Source: Siniperca chuatsi
Lineage: Eukaryota > Chordata > Actinopteri > Centrarchiformes > Sinipercidae
Assembly: GCF_020085105.1 (NCBI RefSeq)
Contig: NC_058051.1
Coordinates: 6,064,501-6,128,500, forward strand
Reading direction: 5' to 3'
DNA length: 64,000 nt
Part shown: one piece after another, positions 58,500 through 64,000 of the stretch
Position numbering within the stretch: the stretch's first letter is position 1
Layout: every line of letters starts with the position of its first letter
Made by a program: the position numbers and the translations under genes
The notes under the pieces: generated by a model
Seen by the model: the letters and a program-made list of their open reading frames with translations, nothing else
Told to the model about the DNA's origin: nothing
Databases searched by the model: none

Positions 58500-60556
58500 T
58501 CAACTTCCAAAATAAAATGCTTTATTTATTTTTAAATAAAGATACAAGTTTGATGAATACCCTTCAGAAAGCCTATCACTGATCTGCAGCTACTCAGGAA
58601 TATATATGAAGCTGATTTTTGTATGTTTGAAGCCCTTGAGCTAAAATAAAACCCTTAATCCGTAGTTTTCTCAACTTTCGAAGTGAAACTAAACAATTAA
58701 TTAATCTTCACCTTGAAACCACGTTTTTGTGTTCTTTCGATTTGTACATTTTGATAACATCTTTTCAGAGTTATCTTGTTCTGGATTTTCAAGGCAAATT
58801 TATTTTCATTTAATACTGCAGATGGGGGTATGTTATTCTGGTTTAGTGTCTTAAAATGTGATTATTCTATACTGGCAAATGGCCAGTCACTAAAGTTGGA
58901 AACGACAAAATTCTCATTTTGTGTAAAAGGAGGGGGGGAGGAGAGGAGGAAAGAACATGTGTAAATTCCAATCTGCTGCATCAGAATCAACAGAGGATAA
59001 GGGCCCAATGCACAGATTGTGTAGTAGCTTAGAGATCAATTCAATTACATCCACACTGTCGGAGGTGGTTGACTGCGGACGCGTAATGCATTCACAAAAT
59101 GTTCGCCCTGTTTTTTGAATTAACGAGATGATCTCAGAATTCCGAAAAACGTTTTCATAAAAAAATAAATCTGCCTTGTTTTTCTGAATTAATGCTCTCT
59201 TCTGTTACATGTGCTGACATAATTTGCACTGATAATTCACATAGCACTGTTGGAGGGTCAGGCTGATTAGCAGCAGCAACCGTACTCCGTCTACTTGTGT
59301 CTACTTGTGTCCTATAAGTAAATGTCTCGTTTATGTTTTAGGGATATATACACAACTCATCGTGGACTAATGAAATATAGCTGCCTTATTTTGAATTTAG
59401 CTACACTAATTTTCTAGGCAAGTCGCTTGACTTCCGGTTTTACTCTGGGTGTTTCTGTCGAGCTTGACGCAGCTGCGATTGTGAGAAAGTTTGGTTGAAT
59501 CCTCCCGATCCAAGAGTGAAGACGTCATCACATCAACTCTTGCAGCTGTCAACGACGAATAAATACTGTTGTCTTCAAGTGTCCTGGGAAATATAGATAC
59601 TATGTTATGAGCTGCACCTGCGCCACACCACGAGTTAATAAGTATGAATGGGACTTCACTTTCATTTATAAAGTACCGAGATGTGATGTTTTGGTGCAGG
59701 AAAGTGATTGACAGCGTTGAAACTGTTGAGAAACCGTGATATGTTCATTCAGTTGCTTCAAAACAACAATCGATTCGCCCAACTCTAAACTAAAGTCAAA
59801 GTCTAATAAATGTCGATTTTGCAGCAGACATTTATCTCCACAATTTTGAAACTCACTTAAAGAATCTATACAGTACAGCAGACTCACAGCATATTCTGCG
59901 AATTTGTTCAGCTATTTCTGACAAACCGTGGGCCACAAAACATGGCCTAAAGGGAGTATTAGTCTTGAACTCCCCCTGATGTAATTTTGCTCTTCAGACA
60001 TGACGTCCAAATAGATCTCAGCCTTGCTCTCCATCCATGGAACAAGGTTAAATGTGAACTCAATGCAACTAAGATATAGCAAATGTTGACTTTGTCATCC
60101 CAGTTTTCATGTTCAATAATATGAGGGCTGTGTCTTCATGGGAAATGGCAGACATCATGGAGGTTCTGTCAATAACTTATGGGAAAAGTGATGCATTATG
60201 CAACAACTCAGACTAATAACTTCATTAAATTTGCACGACTGATGCACATTTTCCTCTTCGTTCTGCTGATACAGCTAAATGTCTATGCAGCTAAACTTCT
60301 AAAGGAAACAACAGCCATCAGAAAACTACTTATGGTACACTGTCAAAGAAACAAGGCGCCGAATTAGAGTGCATAATCAAGTCTCATTTACAACTTACAG
60401 GTCAGAGCTTATAGCAGTAGCACTGCCAAGTCACAAAGTCAATACAGCTAGACACAATCCTGCTGTAAAGTAAATAATGTTGCAATGTAATACTGATTAA
60501 ATTATGCAATGCATCAATGGGTCAACTACCACGCAAAGACACTTGTTATTTCACAG
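58500..60556. other. dennd2c-ampd1 intergenic interval
   Basis: Two kb separating the 5' side of dennd2c from the 3' end of ampd1. A second ETS-like ACTTCCGG motif occurs at about 59430. No gene recognised; the frame at 59666-59887 is unconvincing. Confidence 0.5.
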
Positions 60557-60796
60557 TTTTATTTCCTTTCATTCTTATACATGATGTTTCTCCGTATGGA
60601 ATACGCATACTGCAATGTACAAGTCGATTGGACAAGATGTGCAGATGATAAACAGTGAAGACAATTATCAAAAAGTTTCTTCCTCCAAAGGAGAGAACAT
60701 CAGTGTGTTAGAAGGTCAGTTTCTTTAAGATTTAGTTAGTTATTTTAAGAATTACTGTGATGAGTTTTGACCAGATGTAAGTCTGATTTGAGAGTG
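60557..60796 (-). other. ampd1: ampd1 3' UTR with poly(A) signal
   Basis: A minus-strand AATAAA lies at 60558-60563, about 235 bases after the stop, giving a short 3' UTR. Confidence 0.55.
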
Positions 60797-60952
60797 TTAC
60801 TCAGTCTTCAAGCCCTCCTTGATGAGATTGAGCTCATAGCACAGGGTCTCAAAGCGATACGCCATACGGATCTGGGCCACATTGGTCTTCCGGATGTCGT
60901 TGCCCTCTGGACCCTCCTTCAGGTAGTCGTGACCCAGGTAGTGGCTCTTCTC
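60797..60952 (-). CDS. ampd1: ampd1 last exon (stop)
   Basis: 51 codons plus TAA, phase 0: [20 protein letters not shown] then [20 protein letters not shown]. Acceptor GTTCCAG. Confidence 0.93.
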   Translation of the reverse strand, partial: EKSHYLGHDYLKEGPEGNDIRKTNVAQIRMAYRFETLCYELNLIKEGLKTE

Positions 60953-63900
60953 CTGGAACACAGATTCGAAGTCCGTATATGGTCAGGATAGAATCAGTGT
61001 CTTTCAGAAGATTTGACATAAAGCTTTTAAGTGCAGAAGCACCACTACAAGTATTGCTTTGCACCAAAGATGTTACCAATATCAAAGAAAAATCTTTTTA
61101 TTAAATGTGTTAAAAAAGTTCTCCATCAGGTGTGTTACCTCATGAGACATGGCGCTCTGCAGCACACTGTTCCTGGAGATCTCACACATGTCGCAGGTAC
61201 TGAGCTTGAAGACCTGTGCTGCAATGGCGTACTCTTCCATCAGGGGTTCCTGTGGACATAAAGGCCAAGATTTACACTCTGATATTTTGATCACTCCTTC
61301 AAGTTACTGAGGCTCAAAAGAGACCTAGTAGATGCAGCTACCACCAGCTATAGTACATGCGTTTACCATGAACTGTGGAAGGCATCATTTTCCACAGGTA
61401 ACTGTGTTTGTGTAGCATATATGTGTATATGCAATTCACATTATTAAAAGGCTAATTTTGCGCACATCTGCATGCTCTACATATGGCATAAACCTGTTTA
61501 TGTGTGCTATAAATTACTTTGCCTGTATAATTTGAATACAAAGACTTGCAACGAATACTAAAATGCATTCGTCTGTAGATGTACATATTACAACAGTCAT
61601 TATACACAGCATAGTATGCAACATTGTTTATATTATCATCAAAGGCCCTCTCTTCATGTGCTCAGACCTTGGTGTAGTGGAACTGCATGGGGTCGTCGGT
61701 GGACAGAGAAACCACCAGGCCTTTCTTGTGGAACTCCAGCAGGGGGTTCTTGGCGTATTCCAGAAACAAGCTGTTGTTGCTGAGAGGGGACATGGCAATG
61801 GGGATCTGGGCCATGAAGTACAGGTACTGCAGCACAGGACTCTGGTGGTGGAAGATTGATGGATAGATATGATCAGCTTACAAGATCAGTTTCAGTCAAC
61901 TATTTTTCAAAGCCTGGCATTTTGACTTTTATTTTTGACAGTAAAGCAGGCAAAATTACTTAGAGGGCAATAAGTAATGTTTTAACTGCAAGATTATTCA
62001 CAGGATGAATCTCAAATCTGAGATTGCACTCTCATTGTTCATATTACACTATCAATTGTACAGTAGTCCAAATATCTCCTTACAAATTAGCTCTTTTTAG
62101 AAAACCTGAAATCAGTTAAAGATTAATGCAATAACCCAATAACAACTAATACAGTTAAGGTCTGGAGAGCAGTACAACATATTAGGGAAGATCCAGGATA
62201 ACATCCATTCTTACTCCAATCATTAGCAACCCTGAAATTTTACCAAGCATTAAACATTGGCCCTTAAAAGGTATTTCTTCCCTCAGGGACCTCTTGGAGA
62301 ATGGAGTCCTTATGGCCTTTAATCAGACAGTACAAAAATAGGATATATCCAGAAAGAACATCTTTCAGTACTTTCAGATAAGAGATCATATCTTCTTTGT
62401 TGATCGATTTTAATGTCTCCAGTATAGAGAAGCAGGTCTTTCGTGCTATTTCGTATTCGGGAGCTGGGATAGAAATGGGAGAGGAAACTGAGTGTTGAGA
62501 TTACAGAAGATGTGTAGGAAGATATTTGGAACAATACAAAACAATAGTTATTGAACTAGAGCATTATAACTCAGAATGCTACAAGGAGTGCATTTATCGC
62601 CTGATCATCTTTCCAAATTGAATGCCGTAAAACTGTAAAACAAATACTGGTAGCTTAACGCAATGTCTACGGTTCCAAATTACAGAAATACTTGGAACAT
62701 GTACTTGGAACATGTCCTGTATAAAATCCAGAACATGTTGAGAACTGAGCTTGAAATCAATCCAGTAGTGTCTCCTCTCCTCGGTCTTCCTAGCAGGCAC
62801 ATCACTAAGGTGCATCACAGAAAATAGTTTAATGTCTTGACATTCCGTGCAAGGAAAAATGTATGACTTTAATGGAGCCCCTGTTAGACTCTCACAATCT
62901 CTGGTTGCTTTAGGATAAAAATGAAGCATATTCCACTAGACTTTGTGACTGATGCATTCTAAGACTTTTAACAAAATGATTATTGTGAATGCATCTGCCA
63001 ATTTAACTAGGGTTTTTGTATCAAGTATGTATGAGATGCTAAGGCCATCTATGGTAGTTGCTGCTATATTGTATAACTGACTCTGAAAATTATGTAGAAT
63101 ATTTAACAAATGTGCCTGTAGAGAATGGTGGGTTTTTGTTGTCTATGCTGAGCTGAACAGTGTGTAGTTTTTAATTCTGTTTGTTTTTTCTTTTTCTTTT
63201 CTTTTCTTTTGTTTGTTACTGGCTCATTGGCTGCTTTCATGTAGTTTTTTTTTGTATTTTGTTTTTTGTCCTCCTATTGCTTAATGGAAAATTCTACATG
63301 CAGTGAACACATTTTGTGAGAAAAAAAAAGTAGCTCTCCTAAAGGTTATACTGTATAACACTATGCAACGCTATAGACTGTGCTGTTGATTACAAAGCTG
63401 TGTATGCCAAATGTATCTTAGATGCAATGAATTTTGGGGCTTTCCATTCATAGCCATCAACAAAGGTATCATTTCATGTATCATCTACTCACAAGTAAAC
63501 CTCAAGGATATATTTCTGTTCTGGATTGTTAGATTATTGGATTTATACTGGCATCATACATTGACAATTAGATCTAAATTCAAATCGGGTGAACATAATA
63601 ACGCATGCGAATGTATTTTAATCTTCTTCTCCTATACATATATATATCATTGTTGTTTTATGCTTTAGGACAATGGAAACATTATAGCTCCTTTACAGAA
63701 CCAAAGTCTGGCACCCAGAACTGGTGCTTATCATGTGTAAATGAATGTATGTATGAGTGCTACTGAATTTAAGTATTAAATTACAGTAAGTGAGACGCTG
63801 CATCCAAGCTGCCATTTTATCTTGTAAAGAGAGGACTGACCTTCTTGAGGTTGAGGCCGTGAGAGATGTTGTCAGCAGTCATGAAGGCAGCCAGCAGATG

Positions 63901-63961
63901 GGTGATGGCACCGGCCTCGCCGCAGTGAGGCCTGAACGTGAATGTGTTCATCCCCCTCTGT
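60797..63961 (-). CDS. ampd1: AMP deaminase 1, last four exons
   Basis: AMP deaminase converts AMP to IMP and ammonia in the purine nucleotide cycle; AMPD1 is the skeletal-muscle form, a cytosolic tetramer with zinc. Minus-strand exons: 63841-63961, 61668-61841, 61139-61249 and 60797-60952, giving 187 codons including the stop, all in phase. Visible motifs are [42 protein letters not shown] (catalytic and zinc-site region with the conserved D-D), [11 protein letters not shown], and the C-terminal [20 protein letters not shown]. The end [12 protein letters not shown] fits AMPD1 (ELNLIAEGLKSTE as recalled) better than AMPD2 or AMPD3. The gene continues past the window edge. Adjacency to dennd2c agrees with mammalian order. 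Confidence 0.93.
61139..61249 (-). CDS. ampd1: ampd1 exon (penultimate)
   Basis: 37 codons in phase 0: [20 protein letters not shown], then [17 protein letters not shown]. Donor GTAACA. Confidence 0.94.
61250..61667 (-). other. ampd1 intron
   Basis: 0.4-kb AT-rich intron with nothing recognised. Confidence 0.8.
61668..61841 (-). CDS. ampd1: ampd1 exon (catalytic loop region)
   Basis: 58 codons in phase 0: [20 protein letters not shown], then [13 protein letters not shown] and [14 protein letters not shown]. The STDDP aspartates belong to the metal/catalytic site of the AMP/adenosine deaminase superfamily. Donor GTCTGA. Confidence 0.95.
61842..63840 (-). other. ampd1 intron, nothing recognised
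   Basis: 2.0 kb. The frame at 62594-62929 lacks splice signals and domain character. A poly-T/(TTTTC)n stretch lies at about 63181-63215. Confidence 0.7.
63841..63961 (-). CDS. ampd1: ampd1 exon (first in window; HCGEAG motif)
   Basis: One base completing a codon, then 40 codons: [20 protein letters not shown], then HLLAAFM and [10 protein letters not shown]. The HCGEAG box holds a zinc-site histidine and the catalytic glutamate. Acceptor TTTGCAG at 63962-63963. Confidence 0.94.
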
Positions 63962-64000
63962 CTGCAAAGCAGAAAATAAAGTATTATACTGCGGAAAGTA

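Noticed and set aside
1..64000. CRISPR array, operon or prophage content
   Set aside because: No spaced direct repeats of CRISPR type and no bacterial gene organisation; the tandem repeats are microsatellites or parts of transposons.

Overview
This is eukaryotic nuclear DNA from a ray-finned fish, most likely a spiny-rayed (percomorph-type) teleost. Genes are split by GT-AG introns, the conceptual exons match vertebrate protein families closely, and intergenic and intronic DNA carries typical fish repeats: L2/Rex-type LINE remnants, a tRNA-derived SINE, a Tc1/mariner copy, a BEL/Pao retrotransposon, TTAA-flanked MITEs and many (CA)n tracts. There is no bacterial, phage or CRISPR content. Family assignments are from memory of vertebrate proteins; no database search was run.

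Layout. (1) 1-9708, + strand: the last eight coding exons of a SHP-type tyrosine phosphatase, best read as ptpn6 (SHP-1): most of the PTP domain plus a tail with two tyrosine motifs. The SH2 domains lie upstream of the window. A 3' UTR or downstream region runs to a poly(A) signal near 13769. (2) 16917-17612, - strand: an intact single-exon RING-finger membrane protein, rnf223-like. (3) 17.7-33.7 kb: a gene-poor interval with repeats, a 350-bp solo LTR with a perfect 5-bp target duplication, and one exon of a multicopy fish family at 30.7 kb. (4) 34664-54804, - strand: the complete coding region of dennd2c in 18 exons. Every splice phase closes, giving a 937-residue product, close to the roughly 930 residues I recall for human DENND2C. 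(5) 60797-63961, - strand: the last four exons of ampd1 (AMP deaminase 1), continuing beyond the window.

How the genes relate. dennd2c (Rab exchange factor) and ampd1 (muscle purine nucleotide cycle) are adjacent and on the same strand, as in mammals, so this is an old syntenic block. ptpn6 (immune-cell signalling) and rnf223 (predicted E3 ligase) are not next to that block in human; I see no functional link among the four.

The most interesting structures are a dennd2c exon framed by two long complementary (CA)/(TG) tracts, a three-level nest (gene > BEL/Pao > Tc1) with readable target duplications, a possible alternative C-terminus of ptpn6, and an intronic element with long inverted arms built from tandem repeats. 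I did not find a convincing new multi-gene system; the window looks like ordinary vertebrate chromosome with informative repeat history.
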